From an uncultured Bartonella sp. (lineage in GTDB: Bacteria; Pseudomonadota; Alphaproteobacteria; Rhizobiales; Rhizobiaceae), in contig CALYQL010000005.1 of NCBI GenBank assembly GCA_945285915.1, forward strand, positions 62,001 through 126,000: 64,000 bases of DNA, in the 5' to 3' direction. The notes below the pieces were generated by a model that saw only the letters and a list, made by a program, of their open reading frames with translations, did not search any database and was not told where the DNA came from. Of this stretch, positions 56,135 to 64,000 are shown piece after piece (the first letter of the stretch is position 1; each line of letters begins with the position of its first letter). A program made the translations under genes and the position numbers.

Positions 56135-56788
56135 TTAATTATTGTATGCCGCTTCGTGTTTTTCAATTGCTTGTAACATTTGACGCGCATAGGCAGCAGA
56201 TTGATAAAGTTCAAGCTGTTCCAAAACTGTTTCACAGTTTGTGCGACGTAAGGTAACACAAGAGATGCCCAGTGTTTTCGTCCTCTTCATATAACCGGAA
56301 CGAAACCTTGATTTTGCATTTTGTTCAGGCAAGTATTTTTCGTTGAGAACAAATGAAAATGCCTCGGCCACTGTGATTATTCCTTTACATGTCGCGGTGC
56401 TGCCGTCAAAATTTTCTATAGCTGTCCACGGTATTGGGGTTTTGAATACACTCGTTTCCAATCCTTCAGGCCTTAAGGTAAACAGTGGTATGTGCAGGGT
56501 GGTATAAATGCGTAACCCAAACAAAAGCGATGATAATGCAGCAATTATCCAACCAATTGCTTCGTTACCGCTGATCTCACCTTTGGGATATCGTATAACC
56601 ACCATAACAATGAAAAGTATACCAAGGCCAAAAAGACAGAAAAGTGTTATACCAAAGCCTTCTTTGACCTCGATCGAGCCTTTCGTTGCATTTACGACCC
56701 CAGACAGGTCTTTTTTATAGTTGGCTTTTTCTATATCGGTCATACTGTCATATTCAGACAAAGCATTATTTAATTCGTTATCAATCAA
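56135..56788 (-). CDS. Two-TM PH-like family protein, paralogue C
   Basis: 217 residues. It keeps the TM pair (about 47-69 and 78-98) and the signature TLRPEGLETSVFKTPIPWTA, then YLPEQNAKSRFRSGYMKR and YQSAAYARQMLQA. The N-terminus is different: an acidic ELNNALSEYDSMTDIEKANY replaces the HPIS...LPEDR segment of B and D. The start appears to be TTG 56788, with AGGAG six bases upstream, which may lower its expression. It is transcribed alone: a terminator lies on either side. Confidence 0.78.
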   Translation of the reverse strand: MIDNELNNALSEYDSMTDIEKANYKKDLSGVVNATKGSIEVKEGFGITLFCLFGLGILFIVMVVIRYPKGEISGNEAIGWIIAALSSLLFGLRIYTTLHIPLFTLRPEGLETSVFKTPIPWTAIENFDGSTATCKGIITVAEAFSFVLNEKYLPEQNAKSRFRSGYMKRTKTLGISCVTLRRTNCETVLEQLELYQSAAYARQMLQAIEKHEAAYNN

Positions 56789-56903
56789 TTGAAACTCCTA
56801 GCAAATTTAAAAACTATTCATCTATCCATTTATGAATGAAATTACTTTGATACGGGGTAGGTAATCCGATGTTCTTTAACACGTCACAAGCTTCATAATC
56901 GAT

Positions 56904-56943
56904 GATGAAAGCACTTCATTGTTGTAACGAAGTGCTTTTCATC
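56904..56943 (-). terminator. Terminator of paralogue D
   Basis: GATGAAAGCACTTC (56904-56917) pairs with GAAGTGCTTTTCATC (56929-56943) with one bulged base around an 11-base loop, 43 bp after the stop. It has the same AAAGCACTT core as the hairpin after B. Confidence 0.7.
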
Positions 56944-56985
56944 TTGATTGCAATGATCCTGCTTGTTGTGTGCTGGAAAATTATT

Positions 56986-57624
56986 TTAAGCCATATCTTG
57001 TAATTTTTTACGCGCCAAAGCCGCAGTGCGATAAGTCTGAATTTGTGCAAGCACTACATCTGATGTTGTGTTACGAACACCGCAACCAGAAATAGTAAGC
57101 GCATTGTTTCCCAATGATTTGCTAAGTCTTACAAAACTGGAACGAAAGCGCGGTTTACCAGTTTTTTCCGGCATATAATCAGGATCGATGTTAAACGTAA
57201 TTGCTGTTCCGAGGTTTAGGGATTGATGGAAACTAGATGCTCTTTCTTTGAAATCCAATATACCTTCCCATGGGATAGTTGTTTTAAACACCGAAGTTTC
57301 CAGTCCTTCAGGCTTCAAGATGAATAAAGGTATACGACGTGCCGAAAAATTGCGAAAAATCAGATATAGAATGAATACTGGGATACAAGCCACAATGATT
57401 TTTGCTAAAAATGAAGTGTTGGGTTGAGGATTAAAATATAAAGCAAGATTGAAAAGAACAAATATCAAGAATGAAAAAATGAGCATAATAATTATAAACG
57501 TGGTCCTATCACGCACCACGATGTCCTGATTAACGGAATTTGCCAATTGCAGCAATTTTTGCCGGTCTTCAGGTAATTTTACATTGCTTATAGGATGATT
57601 TTTTTGTGCGTTATTGTCCGCCAT
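56986..57624 (-). CDS. Two-TM PH-like family protein, paralogue D
   Basis: 212 residues with NHPISNVKLPEDRQKLLQLA and NQDIVVRDRT at the N-terminus, two TM helices (about 46-68 and 76-98), ILKPEGLETSVFKTTIPWEG, MPEKTGKPRFRSSFVR and the C-terminal TAALARKKLQDMA. It is very close to paralogue B in every block. ATG 57624 has GGAGAG upstream. It is the first of the array in transcription order but has its own terminator, so each member is regulated separately. No function is known. Confidence 0.82.
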   Translation of the reverse strand: MADNNAQKNHPISNVKLPEDRQKLLQLANSVNQDIVVRDRTTFIIIMLIFSFLIFVLFNLALYFNPQPNTSFLAKIIVACIPVFILYLIFRNFSARRIPLFILKPEGLETSVFKTTIPWEGILDFKERASSFHQSLNLGTAITFNIDPDYMPEKTGKPRFRSSFVRLSKSLGNNALTISGCGVRNTTSDVVLAQIQTYRTAALARKKLQDMA

Positions 57625-58061
57625 TTTTACTCTCCGGAACGCGTGTCTTTAAGAAAAACACACCAGTAAACTTATTAGCCTCATTAAAATATATTGAGTA
57701 GCTTTGCGTTATTATAAAAATATGCGTTTTGCTATGAAATTCTGATTGGGAGAAAAACTTGAGCCGATTTATTTGTTGATAGCGAGATGCATATGGCAAG
57801 CTTCAAGTCTATGAACCCCATCTAACATGGATAGCAAATGATGTTTATGAGAAAAACATCTGTCCTTTTTTAAAACGTGTGACCATTTTATGAAGATATC
57901 GATTCTTCTTTTATAAGGTGAGCAAACAATTCCGTGTGATCGGTTAAGAATTGTCTCATAAATTGGTATCAAAACTATTGGACAAGATTTAACCTATCTG
58001 GCAATTTTTACGCAAAAATAGCGTGATTCACCAACGTAATGATATAGTGAGATGTGCTGTA
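57625..58061. other. Intergenic region between paralogue D and the DMT transporter gene
   Basis: A 437-bp region between divergent genes. The 53-bp block shared with paralogue B is at 57706-57758. The remainder is AT-rich and should contain the transporter promoter. Short frames on the minus strand here lack support. Confidence 0.55.
57706..57758 (-). repeat. Conserved 53-bp block upstream of paralogue D
   Basis: Ungapped counterpart of 55902-55954. It starts GCGTTATTATAAAAATAT and contains the invariant ATGAAATTCTGA, 82-134 bp before the ATG of D. Confidence 0.7.
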
Positions 58062-58982
58062 ATGAATTGGTTTAAAGCGATAAAGATGTCTGACCAGGCT
58101 GTATTGCTCGGCATTTTTCTTATGTTATTGGGCGACTTTATGTTCGCCGCAAATGATGCCTTGGGCAAGTGGATGGTTGCATCTTTCTCGGTAGGGCAGG
58201 TGCTATTATTACGGTCTGTTGGTGCATTTGTTATTCTTGGGCCTATGTTAACGACGGTAAATGCACGTGATTTTTTTAGGCCGAAAAAGCCACTGTTAAT
58301 TTTTCTCCGCGTTGTCTGCGCAACAATGGATACTGGTTTGTTTTATGCCGCCGTTGCATATTTGCCTTTAGCCGACGTGGTGACATTTTATATGGCAGGA
58401 CCGATTTATGTTGCCGCCGTTTCGCACTTTTTTCTTAAAGAGCGCATTGGTTGGCGTCGTTGGTTGGCTATTATGATTGGTTTTGTTGGCGTTATCATTG
58501 CACTGCGCCCATCATCAGCAATGCTGTCTTGGCCATCCGTTTTCGCGCTTTTAGGCAGTGTAGGGTTTTCTTTGGTTATCGTTTTCAGCCGTGTGCTTAA
58601 AGATACCAGCGATACTGTTTTGGTTGCATGGCAAACATTTGGTGCATTGGTTGTGGGGTTGGTTCTAACCATTAACCATTGGGTTGATCCAACATTAACG
58701 CAATGGGGGGCTATGGCTCTATTAGGAATTGTGTCGTGCTGTGGTCATTTACTAATTGCCCGGTCTTTGAAATTGGCGCCTGCATCGGTTCTGGCACCAT
58801 TGCAATATACACTTCTTTTATGGGGCATCATTTTTGGCATCATATTCTTCAACAATTATCCTGATCCCTACATTCTTATAGGGGCAGCCATTATTATTGT
58901 TGCTGGGCTATTCATATTCCACCGCAAACAGGTTGTGGGAAGCAAAATTCACCCAGAAGACATTGCCAAAATAAAACAATAA
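58062..58982 (+). CDS. DMT-superfamily (EamA) transporter
   Basis: About 306 residues with ten TM helices in two EamA repeats: GDFMFAANDALGKWMVASF opens the first and SWPSVFALLGSVGFSLVIVF the second; LPLADVVTFYMAGPIYVA and KLAPASVLAPLQYTLLLWGI are the conserved repeat ends. Such proteins usually export amino acids or other metabolites; the substrate is unknown. Starts at GTG 58023, ATG 58062 and ATG 58086 are all possible, none with a clear Shine-Dalgarno; I took 58062. A polar C-terminal tail faces the cytoplasm. Confidence 0.88.
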   Translation: MNWFKAIKMSDQAVLLGIFLMLLGDFMFAANDALGKWMVASFSVGQVLLLRSVGAFVILGPMLTTVNARDFFRPKKPLLIFLRVVCATMDTGLFYAAVAYLPLADVVTFYMAGPIYVAAVSHFFLKERIGWRRWLAIMIGFVGVIIALRPSSAMLSWPSVFALLGSVGFSLVIVFSRVLKDTSDTVLVAWQTFGALVVGLVLTINHWVDPTLTQWGAMALLGIVSCCGHLLIARSLKLAPASVLAPLQYTLLLWGIIFGIIFFNNYPDPYILIGAAIIIVAGLFIFHRKQVVGSKIHPEDIAKIKQ

Positions 58983-59178
58983 TGCATATTTTATATTCAA
59001 TGTATTATAGTAAACATGACAGTAAAATTGCGAAGATTTAATGTAACGTCGCATTGTTGCTGCCTTTTTACCACATTGCCGCCTTTTTCTATCGGCACAT
59101 TGAATGCATGCAAAATACTTTGCTGAGGTCCGAATGTTCGGCGCCAACAATCAGTATTGTTTATCGGGAGTTCTACAT

Positions 59179-59766
59179 ATGAAAAAACTTATTCTTGCTT
59201 CGGTATTAGCGTCATCCATGCTTGCACCAGTAGCTGTTTCTAGTGCATTGGCAGAGCCAACACCTCCACCAGCGAAAGAAGATCATAAAGCTGAGCCTCA
59301 TCACCATAAGGGGCCAGAAGATAAAGGCTCTGAAGAAAAAGGACCTAAGCATCATAAAGGTCATCATGGACCTCGTGCCGGATTGCATATGGCAAATAAG
59401 CTTTCGGCTATGGAAACCGCTATTGGCATTCGCTCAAACCAGTTAGATGCATGGCGTAAATATACATCGAGCCTTGTTGACATGGTAGAAAACAAGGCAC
59501 CAGCACCAAAAGAAAAGGCTGATGCAGCCCCTGATGCAGCTAAAGCAAAACCTATTTATGGTGAACCTATCGCCGATAGAGCACTTGATCGTGCAGAAAA
59601 AGCCAAGGCCTTTAAAGCTGCTGCAGACGATTTGCGTAAAGTGTTAGATCCAGATCAGCTCAAAAAGATGGAAGATTATGCCCTTCCACACCATGGTCCA
59701 AAGGACGAGCCAGATGCTCCAAAGGGACCAGAAGCTCCTGAACCAGACGCTGAACCACAACAATAA
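59179..59766 (+). CDS. Secreted His/Lys/Pro-rich protein with LTXXQ (Spy/CpxP-like) features
   Basis: 195 residues. The signal peptide is [20 protein letters not shown] with cleavage after SALA. A charged His/Lys/Glu/Pro-rich segment (about 30-70) follows, then a helical core: [18 protein letters not shown] and [16 protein letters not shown], the two positions where CpxP/Spy proteins carry LTxxQ. The tail is acidic and Pro-rich. A periplasmic chaperone or metal-buffering role is plausible. GGGAG lies 8 bases before ATG 59179. A strong terminator follows. Confidence 0.82.
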   Translation: MKKLILASVLASSMLAPVAVSSALAEPTPPPAKEDHKAEPHHHKGPEDKGSEEKGPKHHKGHHGPRAGLHMANKLSAMETAIGIRSNQLDAWRKYTSSLVDMVENKAPAPKEKADAAPDAAKAKPIYGEPIADRALDRAEKAKAFKAAADDLRKVLDPDQLKKMEDYALPHHGPKDEPDAPKGPEAPEPDAEPQQ

Positions 59767-59818
59767 TCCCAATAAAAAGCGTTCACTTTTTATGTATGTT
59801 ATGTGGATAAAAGTTACT

Positions 59819-59844
59819 AACCCCGGGCATTTCCGGGGTTTTTT
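59819..59844 (+). terminator. Intrinsic terminator after the CpxP-like gene
   Basis: AACCCCGG / CCGGGGTT (59819-59826 with 59833-59840) with loop GCATTT is followed by a T-run to 59844. Confidence 0.93.
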
Positions 59845-60009
59845 ATTCACAAAATCTGTGTGGTACGAAAATTTTGCCAGTTTATCTGCTTGTTATTTTA
59901 AATTAAATAGATTTAACTTCGGCTGTTTATGCCCTATATTATCGCTGAACATCATTCAGGAACTTTCTTGTTTTTAATGAGTTTCTGCGTAAAGAAAAGG
60001 AAGATGGTT

Positions 60010-60645
60010 ATGAAATATACTAAGACACTTTTAACTTCATTGGCTTTTGCCGCTACAGCAGTTTTTTCAATGCAGGGTTCAGCAAATGCTGGCAGCCTTG
60101 TTTCAGGTACACTTACCTGCGAAAGCGAAGGCAGCATTGGACAAATCATTACTTCTAAGAAATCTTTAGTTTGTGAATTTAAGCCAGCTGACACAAAAAC
60201 ACCTGCTGACCGTTACACAGGCCACATTGAAAACTACGGTCTTGATCTCGGCGTAACAGGCAAAACAAAGATGGTTTGGTCAGTTCTTGCTGCTGCTCCT
60301 AATGCTTACACACCAGGTGCTCTTGCTGGTACATACCGTGGTGTAGGTTCAAGTGTTAGCGTTGCTGCTGGTGCTGGTAGCCAGCTCCTCGGTGCAGGTC
60401 CTGCTAATGGCTTGACATTGCAGGCATTGAGCGTTGACGTTCACCAAGGTGCAAACCTTGCTCTTGGCGTAACAAAAATGACTTTGACATCTGCAGAGCC
60501 AACAAAGCACGCTACCACACATCATAAGAAAGCCCATAAGAAGGCTTCTCACCACAAAAAAGCTGCGCATCACAACAAAGCTCATAAAACAACACACAAA
60601 GTAGCACACAAAACAGCTGCTCATCACCACAAAAACAGCAAATAA
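60010..60645 (+). CDS. DUF992-like secreted protein with a His/Lys-rich C-terminal tail
   Basis: 211 residues. The signal peptide (MKYTKTLLTSLAFAATAVFS, cleavage near SANA) is followed by a domain matching the DUF992 pattern (GSLVSGTLTCESEGSIGQII, TGHIENYGLDLGVTGKTKMV, GTYRGVGSSVSVAAGAG) to about residue 160, and then a ~50-residue tail of alternating HKKAHKK-type repeats, strikingly like a histone H1 tail. The tail may bind metal, DNA or anionic cell-surface polymers. AAGGAAG before ATG 60010 supports this start over ATG 60004 or longer frames. The function of DUF992 is unknown. Confidence 0.85.
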   Translation: MKYTKTLLTSLAFAATAVFSMQGSANAGSLVSGTLTCESEGSIGQIITSKKSLVCEFKPADTKTPADRYTGHIENYGLDLGVTGKTKMVWSVLAAAPNAYTPGALAGTYRGVGSSVSVAAGAGSQLLGAGPANGLTLQALSVDVHQGANLALGVTKMTLTSAEPTKHATTHHKKAHKKASHHKKAAHHNKAHKTTHKVAHKTAAHHHKNSK

Positions 60646-60708
60646 GAACACGCAATTTAGGTGAGTTTTTCATCTAAAATGATGTTTTTATAAAGCTGAA
60701 TTAGCTTA

Positions 60709-60744
60709 AAAAGCGGGTTGCATCATATGATGCAGCCCGCTTTT
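60709..60744 (+). terminator. Intrinsic terminator after the DUF992-like gene
   Basis: A 17-bp stem (60709-60725 with 60728-60744, one G-U pair) ending in a CATATG apex, with TTTT as the last arm bases. Confidence 0.9.
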
Positions 60745-60812
60745 GCATGAGCTGACCATCTTCGCACAAGTTTCATGACGTAAAGGATGATGAAATTTTG
60801 CGAGGAGTACAT

Positions 60813-61178
60813 ATGTTTAAACTGGATCTATCCTTAAAAAGTCATCGCGAGAACCCTTTTGCGGACAATGAAAAAAAACACGCAAAAGAAAATATGGATA
60901 GACAAGAAAATATTATATTTTTTAGCGCTTTTATCATGTGTGCACCTTTATTGGTGGTTGCAACACTTTATGGGGTTTATGACCTTATCAACTATTTGGA
61001 AACGGGAAACGGCACAATGACCAGGCTGGTTGATATGGCTGGCGTGACAATCGAAGAAGAGCTCTGCCCATCTTGGTTTTTGGTGGTATGCGACAGTGTA
61101 GCTGCTTCAATAGCCTTTTTTATACTGGCAATTGTCTTACCAGCAGGTATCTTGTGGCTACGCCCCAAGCGCGATTGA
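60813..61178 (+). CDS. Small two-TM membrane protein, function unknown
   Basis: 121 residues. A charged cytoplasmic start (SHRENPFADNEKKHAKENMD) is followed by TM1 (IIFFSAFIMCAPLLVVATLY), a short loop with one Cys (EEELCPSWF), and TM2 (SIAFFILAIVLPAGILWL) with a basic end. I recognise no family. GAGGAG lies 5 bases before ATG 60813. It is convergent with the gene at 61190, with 11 bp between stops and no space for a separate terminator. Confidence 0.75.
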   Translation: MFKLDLSLKSHRENPFADNEKKHAKENMDRQENIIFFSAFIMCAPLLVVATLYGVYDLINYLETGNGTMTRLVDMAGVTIEEELCPSWFLVVCDSVAASIAFFILAIVLPAGILWLRPKRD

Positions 61179-61189
61179 AAATCCGTAAG

Positions 61190-62404
61190 TTAGTGCGTGT
61201 TGCCTGGACAATTTGCCATGACAAATGTTGAAGCCTGCTTCAGACCGGGCATATCGGCAAATTCGAAATTCAATATATTCACCAACCCATCAGGGGCGTT
61301 TTTCCCACTGAGATAAGGGGAGTCAACATGCCAATCCTGCAAAGGATTTTTGGGTAGTTTTAGAGTATATACAACTTGCCCATCCAGTAGGTTGGCCTGT
61401 AAATCGGTTATAGCGATATCCATGCCCCATATTTCAAGTGTTGAAACGGCTTGCCGGTAAGCCTCAAAATTTTCCAGTTTGAAATGCGTCGGTCCATATA
61501 TTTCGAGGAAAGGGGTTTTTTGATTATCACAATAAAGCCGTGCAGTGGTTTGTTGGTCAGCACTGAATGCAATGGCCGATATTGTATTTTCAGATCCAAC
61601 CAGATGCCACTTTCCGATGAGATCAGGTGAGTAGGTCAGACGATAATCGATTATTTCATCTGTTGTATAAACATGAGGATTAGCATTGTCCCAATTGATA
61701 AATGCAATTTTTGGATCAAATCCCATTTCCTGCGCATAGTCGGCGATATAGGCAATGTCAGTTAGTTGTTGTTTGCGCACATCCACTTCCTGCCCGGATG
61801 TTGTACCGGCACCGTCCAATGGTGGGCGAAAAGTACGCAATGCTATCGTGCCTTCAGGAGCTGTGCGGCTTCTTCCACCTAAAAAAGCCCATAAGCAACT
61901 TTCAAAACATACACCATTTACACGTTTGACATCGGTTTTATTATCAGCAGCAGGTGTAACCAATGTTTGCGCAACTGTGGTATCAATATTGCCTTTACGA
62001 ATTTCGCGTCCAAGAGCGATAGAAGCTAGTAAATCGCCCCCATTGGAATGAAAAGAAAGCAATAATCCATTTGGATAAGCTGATGGATTATCAAGCTTGT
62101 TGTCCGTTAAAAATTGCGTAAAACGGGCTGGCGTATCGGGTGTAATATTGCCTTCCGCACTAATCCACCGACAATAAGGGCATTGCCCGCCCTTTTCTTC
62201 ATGAAGGGAAAATTCCATATCACTATCTGGTGGCGGTGTTGGCGTAACTGTTGCGCTGGCTTTATCCGTATCGGTTTTTGTCGTATCGACCTTTGTTGTA
62301 TCAACAGTATTGGCAGGGGTATTTTCTGTTGTATTATTTTCTTCAGCAAAAGAAACAGATGATAGGGATAAGCACAATAGTAATGCAACGAATATCGGTT
62401 TCAT
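61190..62404 (-). CDS. Periplasmic ClpP/crotonase-like (COG3904-type) protein
   Basis: 404 residues. The signal peptide (MKPIFVALLLCLSLSSVSFA) is followed by an Asn/Thr/Asp/Lys-rich linker (about 21-60), then a region resembling ClpP-like periplasmic proteins: GLLLSFHSNGGDLLASIALG, REIRKGNIDTTVAQT and VCFESCLWAFLGGRSRTA. A CPYC motif (GQCPYCRW near 75) could form a redox or metal site. The C-terminal half (240-404) is unassigned. In the family the Ser near CxSAC is thought to be functional; here the segment is CFESC, so catalysis is doubtful. The frame is open 37 codons further upstream, without a start signal as good. Confidence 0.72.
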   Translation of the reverse strand: MKPIFVALLLCLSLSSVSFAEENNTTENTPANTVDTTKVDTTKTDTDKASATVTPTPPPDSDMEFSLHEEKGGQCPYCRWISAEGNITPDTPARFTQFLTDNKLDNPSAYPNGLLLSFHSNGGDLLASIALGREIRKGNIDTTVAQTLVTPAADNKTDVKRVNGVCFESCLWAFLGGRSRTAPEGTIALRTFRPPLDGAGTTSGQEVDVRKQQLTDIAYIADYAQEMGFDPKIAFINWDNANPHVYTTDEIIDYRLTYSPDLIGKWHLVGSENTISAIAFSADQQTTARLYCDNQKTPFLEIYGPTHFKLENFEAYRQAVSTLEIWGMDIAITDLQANLLDGQVVYTLKLPKNPLQDWHVDSPYLSGKNAPDGLVNILNFEFADMPGLKQASTFVMANCPGNTH

Positions 62405-62554
62405 AAGATATACACCGCCTGAAAAACTCCAACTACCTTTGAATCTTAACACTGCCGCAAATATTGCGCAATGTATCAACAGTTTATCATTGCGTAACAT
62501 CTTGGTAAGCACCAATGATTTTACGATAAAATATGCGATTAGCGTCTTTTAGGA

Positions 62555-63901
62555 TTAATGTGTGACACGAACTTGTTTGCAACGCGATAAAATGTACCAA
62601 GCAAGGACGGCAGCAGGTGCCAATAAGAGCATTGACCATCCTATGAAATTGTAAAAAATGCCAAAATCAACGCCCAGATAGCTCATGGGAAGAAAGAGAC
62701 TGCAACATGCGGAAAACAAACTGGCCAAGATTATCGAATTAAAATCGATAGCTTTTTTGAAATGAGCAATAAGCGCGACACTTCCACTGAAAACCAGCCC
62801 TGCATTGAGATAGGCACTTGAAAGATTTGCCGTAAAAAATGAAGCTGGCGGAAGAGAAAATAATAGGCCACGCCACATTAATGTGCCGCATTGCCAAACA
62901 GGTGGGGCAACAATAACAAATATGGCTAGCACGAAAAGCGCGAACATAATTGGTTGACCGTGGTGGTATTGAACCGACGGATAAATTGTTGAGCGGAATC
63001 TATTACCGTTAAATGCCACGCCCATGAGGCGCAAAAGCCCGCCACCGATAGCAGTAAGGGCAATTGCCGTTAAGCTATAGACGGCAAGTAATTGAAGACC
63101 CGTTTGTTGCCAATCCACCTTGTTGACAAAAATGCTGTCAACAATCCAGAAACACAATGCAATTGTAAAATTGACAAGCAACAACCAGCGCCATGCAAGA
63201 CCTCCATCAAGCCGTAGTTTCCTTACGCCACAGAATGTCGCAAGACTGATTAACATAAGACCGGACGTGTTAATTTCACCCGACACAAGCCCACGTGCCG
63301 CCATGAACACGAGATTGTCACCAACTATGACCCACAAAGTAATAATTGCATAAAGGATTGGCCCGAAAATAGCGTAAACTAGCGCAAGCTTAGCGGCATC
63401 ATAAAGCCGTGGGCGTTCTGATATTTTATAGCGGCGTGTTAAACCACTAAGATGAAGGATAACCCAGAAGACTAGGCTTGCACTAACCCATGCCGCAACC
63501 CAATAAAATAGCGCTTCATTGGCAAGGCCAAGTTTTGTCATTTCTTCTGGCCAAAAGTGTGTTGTAACCCGCAATAGAAGGTCGACAAACAGCGAAACAA
63601 CAAATGCGGCAATAAGAGTATAGCGAAGTGAAACACTTCCCCAACTCATACTTCTTAAAGCAATGACAATCGCCATGAAACAGGCGGTTACAAAACTTGG
63701 TGGATAGATCTGATAGGGGCGGAAGAACGCTATTGAAAGAGAAAACCCAAGTGTTTTCAACCAGCCACCATAGGCAAGAAAAAAGAATGACCAGCAACTG
63801 GGCAACATGATAATGGCAGCCGTGGCAACGAGTAAAGCTTGCAGAAACCGTGTTTTCCAGAAACTGGATTGAGCAATATTGGTATCCATTTGTCTGTCCA
63901 T
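62555..63901 (-). CDS. Polytopic inner-membrane protein, function unknown
   Basis: 448 residues with about twelve TM helices, for example LQALLVATAAIIMLPSCW, VTACFMAIVIALRSMS, LALVYAIFGPILYAIITLWV, LFVLAIFVIVAPPVWQCGTL and the C-terminal FIGWSMLLLAPAAVLAWYIL. There is no recognised transporter or enzyme motif; TM-rich proteins of this size may be transporters or glycan polymerases/flippases, which I cannot decide. ATG 63901 has GAGG 7 bases upstream. It precedes the ClpP-like gene on the same strand with 150 bp between. Bases 63902-64000 hold its presumed promoter. Confidence 0.75.
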   Translation of the reverse strand: MDRQMDTNIAQSSFWKTRFLQALLVATAAIIMLPSCWSFFFLAYGGWLKTLGFSLSIAFFRPYQIYPPSFVTACFMAIVIALRSMSWGSVSLRYTLIAAFVVSLFVDLLLRVTTHFWPEEMTKLGLANEALFYWVAAWVSASLVFWVILHLSGLTRRYKISERPRLYDAAKLALVYAIFGPILYAIITLWVIVGDNLVFMAARGLVSGEINTSGLMLISLATFCGVRKLRLDGGLAWRWLLLVNFTIALCFWIVDSIFVNKVDWQQTGLQLLAVYSLTAIALTAIGGGLLRLMGVAFNGNRFRSTIYPSVQYHHGQPIMFALFVLAIFVIVAPPVWQCGTLMWRGLLFSLPPASFFTANLSSAYLNAGLVFSGSVALIAHFKKAIDFNSIILASLFSACCSLFLPMSYLGVDFGIFYNFIGWSMLLLAPAAVLAWYILSRCKQVRVTH

Positions 63902-64000
63902 CAGGATGCCTCACGCTCCATTGCAATTATTACGATATCAAATGTACCATACGCTTTTGATAAATGAAAAGTCCTAAACGCAACATATCTCTTGCTGTGC

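Noticed and set aside
58023-58061. GTG start at 58023 for the DMT transporter
   Set aside because: The extra residues are not membrane-like and there is no Shine-Dalgarno; ATG 58062 was preferred, though not decisively.

Overview
The window reads as a chromosomal segment of a low-to-mid-GC alphaproteobacterium of the order Hyphomicrobiales (Rhizobiales), most likely Bartonella or a close relative. The grounds are family-level: the pckA / chvI(batR,bvrR) / chvG(batS,bvrS) / hprK / EIIA / HPr locus; the ahcY-divL-tsaE/amgK-murU-addB-addA-trxA block; a class I lysyl-tRNA synthetase; an HPr kinase reduced to its C-terminal domain; and a structured leader RNA directly in front of a small XRE regulator, an arrangement reported as genus-specific in Bartonella (Brt RNA / Trp pairs). 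No rRNA, tRNA, insertion sequence, prophage or CRISPR array was found.

Layout. 1-8.6 kb: the edge of a ComM/YifB ATPase gene (minus), then tamA-tamB (outer-membrane translocation and assembly module) and thpR. 8.6-13.8 kb: a surface-glycan island with three minus-strand glycosyltransferases, about 1 kb of extremely AT-rich non-coding DNA, and a coiled-coil FkbM methyltransferase. 14-27.4 kb: ahcY, then a tightly overlapping set: divL (with Tyr at the phospho-acceptor position), a TsaE-AmgK fusion, murU, addB, addA, then trxA. 27.7-28.3 kb: the Brt-like RNA and its XRE gene. 28.5-32.5 kb: prfC, lysK, a TerB-like gene. 32.8-37.5 kb: an AraC regulator divergent from a stand-alone Lrp/AsnC ligand-binding protein, a probable DUF2946-like protein with a PCu(A)C copper chaperone, alkB, a BON-LysM protein and arfB. 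37.5-43.4 kb: pckA divergent from chvI-chvG-hprK-EIIA-HPr. 43.4-50.5 kb: a repeat-rich gap, a TRIC/YicG-like membrane protein, an orphan solute-binding protein, ppk2, truA-fmt-def and rmuC. 50.5-64 kb: a large classical autotransporter, an SLT-like lipoprotein, four tandem paralogues of a two-TM protein family, a DMT exporter, two His/Lys-rich secreted proteins, and several envelope proteins of unknown role.

How the genes connect. Envelope biogenesis dominates: TamAB inserts outer-membrane proteins and the autotransporter is a plausible client; the glycosyltransferases and FkbM protein decorate surface glycans; AmgK and MurU salvage peptidoglycan sugars; ChvG/ChvI (acid and envelope stress sensing in rhizobia, Brucella and Bartonella) sits with the nitrogen-type PTS output (HprK, EIIA, HPr) and divergent from pckA, linking carbon metabolism to envelope signalling. 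DivL ties the block to CckA-CtrA cell-cycle control. TruA/Fmt/Def, LysK, PrfC, ArfB and TsaE are translation factors; AddAB, AlkB, RmuC and ComM are DNA repair and uptake functions.

Most worth following up: the Brt-like RNA/XRE pair, the four-gene paralogue array with duplicated promoter and terminator segments, and the AT-rich glycan island. Start codons were chosen by Shine-Dalgarno spacing and family N-termini, so several differ from the longest open frame.
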